Below, in pieces: positions 24,701-34,591 of a DNA stretch of 64,000 nt; the stretch's first letter is position 1, and each line of letters begins with the position of its first letter. Position numbers and translations under genes: made by a program. Source of the DNA: Syncephalastrum monosporum B8922 (lineage: Eukaryota; Mucoromycota; Mucoromycetes; Mucorales; Syncephalastraceae); contig JNEN01001165.1 in NCBI GenBank assembly GCA_000697355.1, positions 1 through 64,000 on the forward strand, written 5' to 3'. The notes below the pieces were generated by a model. It was not told the origin of the DNA and searched no databases. It worked only from the letters and a program-made list of their open reading frames with translations.

Positions 24701-25497
24701 CAACACCCATAATGTCATATTACAATGATGTCTTCCTACACTGTTTGACATAATTACACGTTCTTTCCCTCTTTCATGATGGGTCCAGCTGACAACAGGA
24801 GCAAAATATTGCGTTGTACGTCCTGCTCCAGCGATAGCCAGAAACTGCGAATAATACCATCAGATAAGTATTCAATCATACAATCAGAGATTGACATCTG
24901 CTCTTTTTATCCTCTATGCCTCCTTCTTCAGATAGACATACACGCCCATATTATTAGTCACGCGTATGTAGTATGTTTTGGGGATATAGCTGCGGTTCGC
25001 TATACAACTGAGCTGATAGGCATGATGTAAGCAAACATACAATGGGAGTATAATGGGCATGTTGACATCCCTGAAACCAAATCAGAATTGCTACAACGAC
25101 AGCAAAAGAGTATAGGCCGTGTCGTGGGTTTCAGACAAATAAAAGAGTCTGTCAGACCCTCGAGACAACGACAACCGGGAGTGTACCTTGCATTTATTGG
25201 AACTCCGTATGTATGTACAACAAAATACAGGTGCCTGAAAAGGAGCCATTTGAAGCGACTGTTTGTGTATTTCAGAGAGACATTAAGCACTGGCAAGAAG
25301 CGACGGCACTCCCTGATTCTGTTTTCGCCAAAGGGCAGACGAGCCCTCCCTAAGTCCCTGCTGTACATCGCTTCTCTCTCTGTCTCTCTCTCTCTCTGCT
25401 CTGTCCCTCTTCCTCTTTTACACCTTGAGATCCCTCGTCGTATCTCTTCTTTTTTTGCTTTTTTTTTTCTTCGCTTCATATTTGTAATTTGGATGGC
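18765..25497. other. Gene-poor stretch of about 6.7 kb
   Basis: The longest stretch without a supportable gene. Its left end is the pyrimidine-rich (gene sense) 5' flank of the bHLH gene, with a TTTGA tandem repeat at about 18769-18790. The rest is AT-rich unique sequence with A/T homopolymers (for example 20221-20236) and a TC-rich run (25374-25400) just before the membrane-protein gene. Short frames (such as 20655-20993 on plus and 23773-24048 on minus) show no recognisable domain or convincing splice pattern. No terminal repeats, transposase or RNA gene were found by eye. Confidence 0.5.
18769..18790. repeat. TTTGA tandem repeat
   Basis: Four or so copies of a pentanucleotide (TTTGA) directly in front of the predicted start of the bHLH gene, in its 5' untranslated region. 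Confidence 0.7.
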
Positions 25498-26753
25498 ATG
25501 CGTTTGGTGACATTGATCAATATCACTCGCTTCTTGGTCTTTATCGTCAGCCTCTGTGCCTTGACTGCTCATGTTATCCAATGTATCATGTTGGATGGCG
25601 AGGCAAGTAGTGACTATATCTGAGTCATTATCTCATTTATGGGCGCGGGAAAATTGGTCTGGGTCGATTTGTCTAAATCTTTGTATGTATCTTAACATAG
25701 GCCAAGGTACCGAACTGGTTGAGCGTTGGGCATTGGCAGGTAAGCCAAACTCTGACTGCTAAATATATCTCCTCATACCATCGCTTCTAGTACCTGGCAT
25801 GGTATGTAGCGCTCTCCATCTCGACCCTCAGTGGCGCGGCGGTCTGCATTCATGCATGCTGTTGCGGAAGAGCCCACCTTGTCCGAGGAGACCGCTTCCT
25901 GAGCGTCCTCAACGTCCTCCCACTAGCAACCTCAGTTGTCACCGCCATGCTAGCCGATGATACCGAGCCCTGGACGGCTGGTACCGTCCCCTTTCGGCGA
26001 CCTCTGATGGACCCGATCCACTCGTGCGAGGTGCTGAGCACCCAGCCGCTGCTGTATCGCCGATGTCTTTTAGCGGACAGCACCTTGATTGGTGCGACTG
26101 CCGCGTGTGTCTTTTGGCTCTTACTCGCGTGTCTCACGTGTGTTGCGCCGCGAAAGCCGATGAAACCTCTGGTGGAGCCTGCACAAGAGCCAAAATGGGG
26201 TCGATACATCCCTGAACCGCCGGCGTCGCTGCGGTCTGCCAGCATCATGTCGCCTGCTCTGCAAAACAACCGTAATTCCATCCTGTCACAACAGTGGCAG
26301 CGTAACGAAGACTCCTTTGAGGATGGCCATTACTACAATTATAATCATCAACCTTATCCACGACGACCATCCTCTCAGTATGATATTTATAATTACCCTC
26401 CGCCTCAGCAATCCTACGCATATCAGCCGCAGCCCACTTGTTACAATACGCCGCTTCCAATGCTGCCTCAAATTGAAAAAATTGAGCTGTTCGATACCTC
26501 CATGCAGGCGACGCCTTACCCGGTGGCAGAGTACAATTATGATGCAGCTTCGCCGCCACCGACTGCTCCACCCTCCCATCAAGCTGCTGAGAATCCGGGT
26601 CCTTTGCCCATAATTACCTCCCAGCATCCATATAATATCAGCGATAAAACGTACGCGGCGGCAGAGCGCAGGGCGTCACTCATGTCGACTGCCTCTGTCG
26701 GTCCTCCAGCACCGCGGCAAGTTGGTGGTGGCGGTGGTGGTGCCATCATGTGA
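25498..26753 (+). CDS. Four-helix membrane protein (MARVEL-like layout)
   Basis: Predicted integral membrane protein of 368 aa; function not known. Three exons: 25498-25602, 25701-25739 and 25791-26753. The first intron has a GC donor (gcaagt) and joins in phase 0. Four hydrophobic segments are visible: TRFLVFIVSLCALTAHVI (about 10-28), WYVALSISTLSGAAVCI (52-70), FLSVLNVLPLATSVVTAM (84-103) and LIGATAACVFWLLLACLTCV (about 147-166). The loop between helices 3 and 4 is longer and has paired-looking cysteines. The C-terminal half is a hydrophilic Pro/Tyr/Gln-rich tail ending in a Gly run, probably cytosolic. This shape (short N-terminus, four helices, long tail) is common in fungal MARVEL-type cortical proteins, but sequence alone does not prove the family. 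It ends 110 bp from the convergent small secreted-protein gene. Confidence 0.75.
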
Positions 26754-26863
26754 GAGAATGCAAGACTTTATCTATCATTTCCTTTGTAGATCAACACTAT
26801 ATAGCACGCTGTTCAATGTCATTTCGTTTGTCAAGGCGTATAATCCTCCTGTTTCTAATTAAA

Positions 26864-27199
26864 TCAAAGCTTATCACAGATACACTCGTCCTTGACGCAG
26901 CCAACCGTCCTGTGATTGACGGTCGCACAAATGGCATCGCAGTCTTGTCCGCTGGCTTTACAGGAGCCACCGCCAATGGAAGCGCAGTAGCAGGTCGAGT
27001 CCATGCAGAGGGGTTGGAGGGCTCGTTCTTCGCATTTTGTATCACACTGGGTCTTCTCTTTTGTGTTTCGGCAAGTTCCAAGGCGGAGGGTGTGTTTGTC
27101 ACCGGGATAAGCATGGACAGTGTCGCCAATGAGCAACAACAACAGCAATAATGCCGACAGGGAGATGAAATATGAATAAGAGCCACGAGGAGTTTTCAT
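26864..27199 (-). CDS. Secreted 12-Cys protein, double defensin-like unit (copy 1)
   Basis: Small secreted protein of 111 aa in a single exon. The start at 27199 (MKTPRGS) gives a good signal peptide with a Leu-rich core (ALLLLLLLIGDTVHA); an in-frame Met lies 16 codons upstream. The mature part has 12 Cys in two blocks: C-x8-C-x3-C-x8-C-x4-C-x-C, then C-x6-C-x3-C-x9-C-x4-C-x-C. Each block has the six-cysteine order of the CS-alpha-beta fold (C...CxxxC...C...CxC) known from fungal, insect and plant defensin-like peptides. A TATATAAAAG element lies about 80 bp upstream. Its neighbour at 27497-27841 is a paralogue in the same orientation. Activity (antimicrobial, signalling or other) cannot be told from sequence; another disulfide-rich fold is possible. 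Confidence 0.85.
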   Translation of the reverse strand: MKTPRGSYSYFISLSALLLLLLLIGDTVHAYPGDKHTLRLGTCRNTKEKTQCDTKCEERALQPLCMDSTCYCASIGGGSCKASGQDCDAICATVNHRTVGCVKDECICDKL

Positions 27200-27278
27200 A
27201 TTTTTGTCTCTGGTGTATGGAGTTGATAGATATGCTAGGAAGGACAAAAAACGTCAAGAGTTACTTCAATTGCTGACC

Positions 27279-27288
27279 CTTTTATATA
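27279..27288 (-). promoter_or_regulatory. TATA box of secreted 12-Cys gene
   Basis: TATATAAAAG on the minus strand, about 80 bp before the start codon at 27199. A CCCCTTA (STRE-like CCCCT) lies just upstream. Suggests a strong, inducible promoter; inferred only. Confidence 0.55.
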
Positions 27289-27496
27289 TTTGATTAAGGG
27301 GACTGATTTATTCTTTCTTGATTTGTACATAAAGGGTGCACTCTGATCATGATACCCTTCCAAGAAGGGGGAGCTGAGGGGGGTTGAGGAAGCAGAAATG
27401 CGTTGTCATGGTATTAAGTGAAAGGTATGAATATAAGTACATATACAGAGTGGGTAGGATTTCATGCAGAGTAATGATGCTAAAAATAATGGAATA

Positions 27497-27841
27497 TTAT
27501 GAAAGACAGTTACATTGCCCTTCGTTGCAGAAACCGATCAAGTTGGACGACATTTCCTGACAGATAGCGTCGCAGCCCTCGTGGTTGTAGTCTTCGCAAT
27601 TGCCAATGCCGACATCGGTGCAGTAGCAGGTGTCATAGATGCAGATGCCATTGCCGTCCATGACTTGCTCACAGGCGTCGGCGCACGCGGTGCTGTCTTC
27701 ATTGGCTATCGTGCATACGCCTGTATGGTGAAGGGGCTCGACCGCGGCTGTCAAAGTACAGAAGCAACAGAGTAGAAGGAGCAGCATCAACGAGAGAGCA
27801 GCGGGTGTCGTTGACCGTCGTCGTGGAGCAGTGACAGCCAT
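27497..27841 (-). CDS. Secreted 12-Cys protein, double defensin-like unit (copy 2)
   Basis: Paralogue of the gene at 26864-27199, same strand, 297 bp upstream of it. It encodes 114 aa in one exon. The start at 27841 (MAVTAPRRR) precedes a signal peptide with core LSLMLLLLLCCFCTLTAA; the frame is open further 5' (to 27985) but those residues would bury the signal. Mature spacing is C-x9-C-x3-C-x9-C-x4-C-x-C, then C-x7-C-x3-C-x10-C-x4-C-x-C, matching the neighbour cysteine for cysteine. Shared residues at the same places (CYC at the end of unit 1, CDAIC in unit 2) show common descent. The mature chain is acidic, unlike most cationic antimicrobial defensins, which weakens an assumption of membrane-active killing. 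Predicted extracellular; role unknown. Confidence 0.85.
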   Translation of the reverse strand: MAVTAPRRRSTTPAALSLMLLLLLCCFCTLTAAVEPLHHTGVCTIANEDSTACADACEQVMDGNGICIYDTCYCTDVGIGNCEDYNHEGCDAICQEMSSNLIGFCNEGQCNCLS

Positions 27842-29318
27842 GGATGCTCGCGCTTTGCGCTTTTCGGCATTGCAGAGTGTGGGTGAAGTGCAGGGCGAGG
27901 TGTGATTCATACGTGCTGTGTACAAGGTGCGCGCGGGCGGGTATGATGGCTGTAAGATACTGTGGGTTGATGAAGGGAACGGCAAGGGCGATCAATTCCG
28001 AGACACGGCTTGCTGCAGCGTCTTTCCGGGATGAAGAGGCAGAAGGGGAGCGTTAGGAAAGAAAGAAAGAAAAGAGAACGACAATGAAACCTTTTTTATT
28101 TTGAAAAGGATCGTCCATGCCGACTCCTAGAAATTAACAGCACTCCTCCGTGTCAAAGCGCAAATAAAGCAATCTTCTGTAAAGAACACTCGACCCGCGA
28201 CCTGCATCCTCCGCACAATGTTTGGTATGACAGCTTTCCACACACCGCCCGTTTGTGATACCACTGTCATTGCTTGGCTCCATACAAGCGAATGCCTGGG
28301 TTTACCGTTTTGCCTATTTTTGGTACCGCGGATACCCTCTTTTTCTTTTTTGCTCTCAGTGTAATTAAAACATGCCTGTTTCACACACTCGCACCCCACA
28401 TCGCATACGGGTGGCCCGAGTCTCTCTCTTCAAATCATCCCATAGACTGTGTTTTCGAGCAGACACTCGATCACAGTAAGCAGTGGGCCCATGTTAAGGT
28501 ACACAGAGCTAGTGTGGTACCTTTTCATTGTTCTTTTAGCGGAAAGTGCTCAAGCTTTTTGGTACATGTTTCCAAAAATGAGGCTAGCGCGATCGGCTCG
28601 TCCCGCCACATCGGTCAAGCAAACCCCACGCGCGCACTTTGGACATATTCCCATGAGATACGCGGTTTAACAATCCGCTCTTTGCATTTATATGAATAAT
28701 GGTGTATCAAGAACATTCGAATTTATGCGTAGGCAGAGCTTGTTGTGCTTGTTCTCAAATTTCCACATGCTGAAATGGTCCATGTATGGTTAATTGACAT
28801 CTTTTCTTTACTTTCTCTCGACTGGAATTGATAACACCATTTATACTAGTACACAGCGTGCGTTGACAGCAGCAGCAGCGGAAGGACTCCAATCTACTAG
28901 ATAATCTTGGCAAAAACTTATCATAAATCATAGTAATAACACTGTTAAATAATAATCTTCATGTAGCAGATCCTTCTGTATCAAACAAGCAATATCGCAT
29001 TGGGTGCGATGCTTGCAAGGTTGATGCAATTGGCGAGTCAATATACCTCGCATAGACCTGATAAGGGAGTTTGACAAAAATGTGCAACAGACAGTTGGTG
29101 CCACTCGAACTGCTTCCGTTAATGCACATTCCCAATTCACGCATTCAAACAGTAACCTATTAAAAGGAAAATACGTAGGTACAAGGGAGCAGGATACATT
29201 TGAAGCAATGTCGCAAAGATAGAAAACTACATAAGCAAAAGGGAGTTTGAGGGTATTATACTAAAGTTTTGTACAGAGATAGAGTAAGAGAGGGAGGAGG
29301 GAATTGATGGTACATCCA
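27842..29318. other. Intergenic
   Basis: 5' flank of the second 12-Cys gene and 3' flank of the BYE1-like gene. AT-rich with scattered short frames, none with coding character. No RNA gene or repeat family seen. Confidence 0.5.
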
Positions 29319-32300
29319 TTAGCGCCGGGTGATGATAAGGACACCAAGGAAGGCATCCACATCACGCACCATTTCATCGACACGCACGACGTAGACGCAG
29401 TCGGGCAAATGTTGACCCTTGTGGAGTGGCAAGAGGTAGAAGTCTTTGATCTTGAGCTTGTTGTGACCGACGACGCCGTACCGTTGGCGCTTTTCAAAGT
29501 AGTTGACAAGGTACTGGGCTTTCGTGTAGTCGTCGGGCGTGTCGGCTCGGATCTCCAAGAGGACGATTTCACGGCTGCTTGAATATTGCATCTGGTTGAC
29601 ATAGTCGGTGACGACCTTGGTGCGGATGCGGCCCTCGACCCACATGGTCGGCGACAGCACGTCCTGCCACTCGGCTTCGCTCAGCGTGCGTCCGCCAATT
29701 TGGCGCGCGTGGGCGGCAAAGTCGCTCTCTTGGGGCATGTTGACACGCCCACGCCACACCACCGGCGGCAAATGGGCTTCGGGGGGCGGTGGCATGGGCG
29801 GCGTCGTCGGTTGTTCACTGTTGGCGCTTTCGGTACGTCGGCGACGCGTGATCATGTTGCCCTGGTCATCGTACTCGAGCTGCTCGTCGTCGGCTTCATC
29901 GTCTTGGTAAAAGTGCTGGCCAGCCGACGCGCCGTGATCGAGGGTGGGGTGCATCGGGTCGTACGGCGCGTCGTCCACGGCACTCGCGTGCTCTGTCGCC
30001 GCCGTCTGTACTTCTTGCTTCTGCAAACGCTCGCGCTCACTGTGGGCCAGCATGCGCTCGACCATGGCCTCCATCTCCTCGGCTTCCGCGTCTGGCGCAG
30101 CAGGCTGCGGCTTGGGCTCCATGGGCGGGGGATGGAAGGTTCGGATGCGCTTCCGCTCCGGTTCAGGAACCGGCTGCACGTCGTCGTGACGCGGGATCAT
30201 CTCAATGTCGCCCTTGTGGGTCTTCTTGATGAGCGGGACATTCTCCTGCTTTAGGATCGTGTTCTTGAGGCCCTTTTCGCGCAAGGTTTCTGACATGGTG
30301 CGCAATTCCGGGTTGGCCATGTCTTCTGAGGTCATCTTGACGAGATCCTGCGGAGTCAGTTCGCCGGTCACGACGCGACGCCGAAATGTCTCGTTGGCTT
30401 TGTCTTTGAGATTGTGTAGCAGCGTGCGGAACTTGTGCTTGTATCGCTCACCGCACACCCGTCCTTGTGTCTGCGCAAATGACGCGTGTGGATCGCCGAG
30501 CTCTTCGTACATGGTCTCCTCGATCTTGATTGCCAACGCGCTGGCTTCTGCTTCTTCCTTCTTCTCCTCATCCTTCTTTTCGTCTGCGTTGTCCATTGCA
30601 GTAGTAGCAGTAGCAGTAGTAGTAGTAGTAGTACCAGCAGCAGCATCAGCAGCAGAGGTAGTAGCAGTAGTAGTACCAGCAGTAGCAGTAGCAGTAGCAG
30701 TGGTAGTCATAATGCTTTTCAGGAGCGTGGTCATATTTTTGATTACATTTTTACGAATGGGGTTTTCTTCAGCGCTAAATCCCTCCTGGGAGGGACTCGC
30801 TTCTTTGATGTCATGCCGGGGGCTGTTGGGGTTGCTCGGGCTGTGGCTGGCCGCATTCGATCGGGCCGGCGGTGGGGTTTTATTCTTCTTTGACTTTTTG
30901 GTGTCGCTCGTCGAGGAAGATCGTCGGCTGGTGGTGGTGCTGGAGAGGGTGCTGTCGGGGGGCGATGCGCTGCCCTTGTCCTCTTCCTCGGGCACGTACT
31001 CAGAGTCCCCTGACTTGCGCATCGCGTCTTGTGCCGCGCACACATCGCTACAGTAGGAGTCGGCCCGAGTGCGTTTGGGACAGGGCGGATACAAGCATTT
31101 GCGGGACGCACGGGCCTGTCGGGTCTTGTTTTCCAAAGCATGCATGAGTTTTTTCGACTGCTTCTTTTCCTTTTTTAGGTGGTTTGACTTTACCTTTCTG
31201 TTCAGTTCCTCCTCTGGCTTTGGCTCCTGCTTCTGTTCTTGTTTGCCTACAAGTCGCAATGAAAAACACGTGTTTAGTGAGGTTTGTCTCTTTTTATCTG
31301 ACGGGTGGTCATAGTTTAGATATTGAAAAGCCAGCCCTCTTTGCATAAACTGACAAAGAGCACCTGAATAAAATTGGGATAGAAAGCAAGGGTCTGCCTC
31401 TTATAAAATTCAATTTACTTCTTTTTTCTTGTGCTTTGTATTCAAAAACGTAATTTTTGAAAGCAAGGTGTGTAGTATGTTTGGAAAGTCGGAAGAGGCC
31501 TTTTCCATTTGCAGACAGACACGAAAAAGAGACAGAAACAGAGACAGAAAGAACGGGGGCAAAAAAGAGAAAGGAAGGAAGAAAGAAAGAGAAACTACCA
31601 GGGAAATGAATCCCGCGTGACATACCTTTCTCTTGACAACCATTGCAAAGCCAGCTGTCCATATTTTCCACGTCGTCTGCATCCAGGTTCAAACAAGCAC
31701 AGTGGTACCTAGTGAAAATCAAGGAAAGTCAGCTTTTCCGGATAACAAAAAAAAAAAAAAAAAAAAAAAAAAGAACCAGCACTGTGTCTTACCAATCTTG
31801 GCATGTATCGCATTGGACCATGGGCTCACCGTCATAAGGCTTTTGGCATATACAGTACAGCTTCTTGGCACGCGCCTTCTTCTTGGGCGCCGGTTCCTCT
31901 GAAGTCTGTTGGCTCTGACGACGTCTCCGAGCCGAAGAGCGCGTCTTCATTCTCCCGTCCTCCTTCTCTTCCGGTTCTGTTTTCTTTGCATCTTCCATGA
32001 CGACGTCCCCTCCCTTATCTTCTGACTCCTGTTGTTGTTGTTGTTGTTGTTGTTGATGATTCGTGGTCAACAGGAGCTGCTCGGGTGGGACAAAGCCAGG
32101 TGTAGCTTGAGATATGAATTCCGTCTGCCCTTGTTGCTGCTGTTGCTGCTGTTGAGAAAGCAGATTAGAGAGGGCAGCGGTGGTCATGGGCGAATGGGCC
32201 CGCAGCATGGAATCCCAATCCGCACCGTCTAAGGTGGGAAAATAAAAAGGTGAATTACTGTCTGCTGCGGTACTGAGGGGGAGATTCACACCATTGGCGA

Positions 32301-32517
32301 GAACAGCAGCAGCAGCAGCCGCAGCAGCAGCCGCAGCCGCAGCCGCAGCGCTATCCGGATTATTCGACCATTCAACACTCTCGTCTGACGCGGTGGTCTG
32401 GCCAGACGTCTCGGTCGAAGGGTCCGTCATCGCAGTATCTTTTGGAGTCAGGTCGGGCGAGGCGTGGGTTCCGTTTTCTTCTTGTTGATCGCGTAAATCG
32501 AGGTACTCGTCAAACAT
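29319..32517 (-). CDS. BYE1: BYE1-like PHD / TFIIS-central / SPOC protein
   Basis: Predicted RNA polymerase II-associated regulator of 911 aa in three exons (31793-32517, 31626-31708, 29319-31246). Low-complexity N-terminus with an Ala run and Gln runs. The PHD finger (about 226-270) has the Cys4-His-Cys3 ligands: YCICQ, MVQCDTCQDWYHCACLNL and WLCNGC; the aromatic Trp before the His is as in H3K4me readers. A TFIIS central-like domain (about 505-620) includes KFRTLLHNLKDKAN and GELTPQDLVKMTSEDMA. The C-terminus (about 770-911) is SPOC-like (VWRGRVNMP, then YFEKRQRYGVVGHN, KDFYLLPL). This order is that of yeast Bye1 and animal PHF3/DIDO. Between PHD and TFIIS domains lies a Thr/Ala repeat (30598-30712). 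Intron 1 carries a 26-nt T tract in gene sense. Confidence 0.9.
30598..30712. repeat. Thr/Ala-coding trinucleotide repeat in BYE1-like gene
   Basis: Degenerate AGT/AGC repeat that codes for alternating Thr and Ala runs between the PHD and TFIIS-like domains. Probably length-variable between strains. Confidence 0.7.
31747..31772. repeat. 26-nt A tract in BYE1-like intron 1
   Basis: Uninterrupted A run (T run in gene sense) inside intron 1 (31709-31792). It may serve as part of the pyrimidine tract. Confidence 0.8.
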
Positions 32518-33303
32518 GGCGCAGAGGAAATCAGTACCACAATAAAGAGAAACGAAGTCTTTTTTTCTTTGTGGTGAGGTGCGTCTCTATGTGAGGCAGT
32601 CAACAAATAGTCACTCGGGTCATTTTTATCCAATCAGATTTGAACAAGCCCGAATGTTCATGACAGTCTTTGTCTCACCTCAAACACCCACCTTCCAATT
32701 ATTCATTCCTTCTCAAGTAATTTAAGCATCTTGGAGAAAAAATATATCAATGTTTATCTTTCTAGTACATACTTATGCTTATTCTTATTCTTATGCTTCT
32801 GCTAGACTTGTTTCTAATGAAAGTTAGCTGAAAGGATAGTTATAATGGATATACAGTATGTACAGTCTTCCGCGATGAAAATGAAAGGATAATATTGAGG
32901 CATTGATAAGCGTGGCATGTTTTGGATTCTTATGCAGAAGAGAGTACACATATGCATAGACACACTTCTAAAGAATGCTGACGCGAATTGCTTCCTGGTG
33001 CATTTCCTACTATATGATACCAGAGCCTTCACATCCAATCAACACATGCTGAACACTCCCAATAAGTACACTAAAGATGCTGAAACACTGTGAATGGATG
33101 GGAGGACGCTAGTCCAGATCCCTGGGATTGGATGGATTGAAGATGTATTATGTGCACGGTCTCACAGGATGTTCTTACGGTAGTCGATAAACTCTGATTG
33201 CGAAAATAATAAGGAACAGGTACGCAGGTGAACGTAGAAAGAAGCGTGATTGGGTGGTGGCTTTCTTTTCTTTTTTTCTTTCCCGCTCTCACTCCCTTGC
33301 CGA
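32518..33303. other. Divergent promoter region BYE1-like / MRI1
   Basis: 786 bp between two divergent start codons. Contains AT-rich stretches (32700-32830) and a pyrimidine-rich leader directly before the MRI1 ATG (33262-33300). No gene seen. Confidence 0.55.
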
Positions 33304-34440
33304 ATGTCAGCTACGCTCGAAGCGATCAAGTACAAGGACGGCCAGCTCGAGATCCTGAACCAGCTGGCCTTGCCGCACGAGACCATCTTTGAGAAGGCCG
33401 AGACGATCCAGGACGGTCATGCCGCCATCAAGACCATGAAGACCCGCGGCGCCCCTGCCATTGCCATCGTCGCAGCCCTTTCGCTCTCGGTCGATCTCCA
33501 GGCCCGCCAGGCCCGGGGCGAATTCAAGACCGTGGAAGAGGTGCATTCCTTTGTGCTGGAGTCGCTCGAGTACCTCAAGACGTCGCGCCCGACCGCGGTC
33601 AACCTGTTTGATGCGGCAGCGAAGCTGAGTGCGCTCGTCACCGCTGCCAAGCACACCGCGCCCGATGCCGCCGCCCTCGTGGCCGTCTACGTCCAGGCCG
33701 CCGAGCAGATGCTGATCGACGACGTCCAGGACAACAAGAACATTGGCAAGTTCGGTGCCGAGTACATCTACGCCAACGCCACCGACAAGAGCAACATCTG
33801 CGTCCTGACCCACTGCAACACGGGCTCGCTCGCGACGGCCGGATGGGGCACCGCCCTCGGCATCATCCGCGACCTGCACAAGAACCAGCACCTCAAGCGC
33901 GCCTACTGCACCGAGACACGTCCCTACAACCAAGGCTCGCGCCTGACCGCTTACGAGCTCGTCTACGAACAGATCCCGGCCACGCTCGTCTGTGACTCGA
34001 TGGCATCGGCCTTGCTGCGACTGCCCCCCGAAGTGCAGGCCATCGTGGTCGGCGCCGACCGCGTGGCCGCCAATGGCGACACGGCCAATAAGATTGGCAC
34101 GTACCAGCTCGCCATCACTGCCAAATATCACAACATCCCCTTCATCGTCGCTGCCCCGACCACCTCCATCGATACCGCCATCACCAGCGGCGCCCAGATT
34201 CCTATCGAGCAGCGCCCCGCCAACGAGCTCGTCACTACCACCGGTCTCCTCGTCGACTCGACCCACGAGAGCAAGACCATCCGCACCGCCGCGCAGGGCA
34301 TCGATGTCTGGAACCCCAGCTTCGATGTCACCCCCGCCAGCTTGATCTCGGCCATCGTCACCGAGAAGGGCGTCGCCATCAAGCCCGAGGGTCAGGATCA
34401 GTTTGATATGCCCGCATTCCTCTCATCATCTTCTGCATAA
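33304..34440 (+). CDS. MRI1: Methylthioribose-1-phosphate isomerase
   Basis: Converts 5-methylthioribose-1-phosphate to 5-methylthioribulose-1-phosphate in the methionine salvage pathway; cytosolic. Intronless, 378 aa, close to the usual fungal length. The start at 33304 (MSATLEAIKY) follows a pyrimidine-rich leader; an in-frame upstream ATG at 33250 would add an unlikely Phe-rich leader. Family signatures are MKTRGAPAIAIVAAL near the N-terminus, the catalytic Cys in VLTHCNTGSLATAGWGTALG, TETRPYNQGSRLTAYEL, and the catalytic Asp in VVGADRVAANGDTANKIGTYQ. These separate MRI1 from the related eIF2B subunits. Strongly GC-rich third positions, unlike most neighbours, suggest high expression. Convergent with DDI1, 151 bp between the stop codons. 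Confidence 0.97.
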   Translation: MSATLEAIKYKDGQLEILNQLALPHETIFEKAETIQDGHAAIKTMKTRGAPAIAIVAALSLSVDLQARQARGEFKTVEEVHSFVLESLEYLKTSRPTAVNLFDAAAKLSALVTAAKHTAPDAAALVAVYVQAAEQMLIDDVQDNKNIGKFGAEYIYANATDKSNICVLTHCNTGSLATAGWGTALGIIRDLHKNQHLKRAYCTETRPYNQGSRLTAYELVYEQIPATLVCDSMASALLRLPPEVQAIVVGADRVAANGDTANKIGTYQLAITAKYHNIPFIVAAPTTSIDTAITSGAQIPIEQRPANELVTTTGLLVDSTHESKTIRTAAQGIDVWNPSFDVTPASLISAIVTEKGVAIKPEGQDQFDMPAFLSSSSA

Positions 34441-34591
34441 ATATGTATAACCCTAACTGTATTTATCTACAAAGCTTTTTTCTTTTCTTTTCTCTTTTTT
34501 TTTTTTCATCTGACAATGATAAAGCACACTACGTATGTATTTCGTTTCTTCTCGTATTGGCGGATCATTTCCCACTTAGAAAGGTAAAGCA

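Noticed and set aside
24984..25024. tRNA-like D-arm on the minus strand (AGCTCAGTTGTATAGC)
   Set aside because: An A-box-like stretch only; I could find no anticodon arm, T arm (GTTCRANYC) or acceptor pairing at the right distance.
25000..25581. 193-codon open frame on the minus strand
   Set aside because: Lys/Arg/Glu-rich from GA repeats, overlaps the promoter of the membrane-protein gene, and has no recognisable domain.
33307..34266. 319-codon open frame on the minus strand
   Set aside because: Antisense of MRI1, caused by GC-rich third positions; Gly/Val/Asp-rich with no domain.
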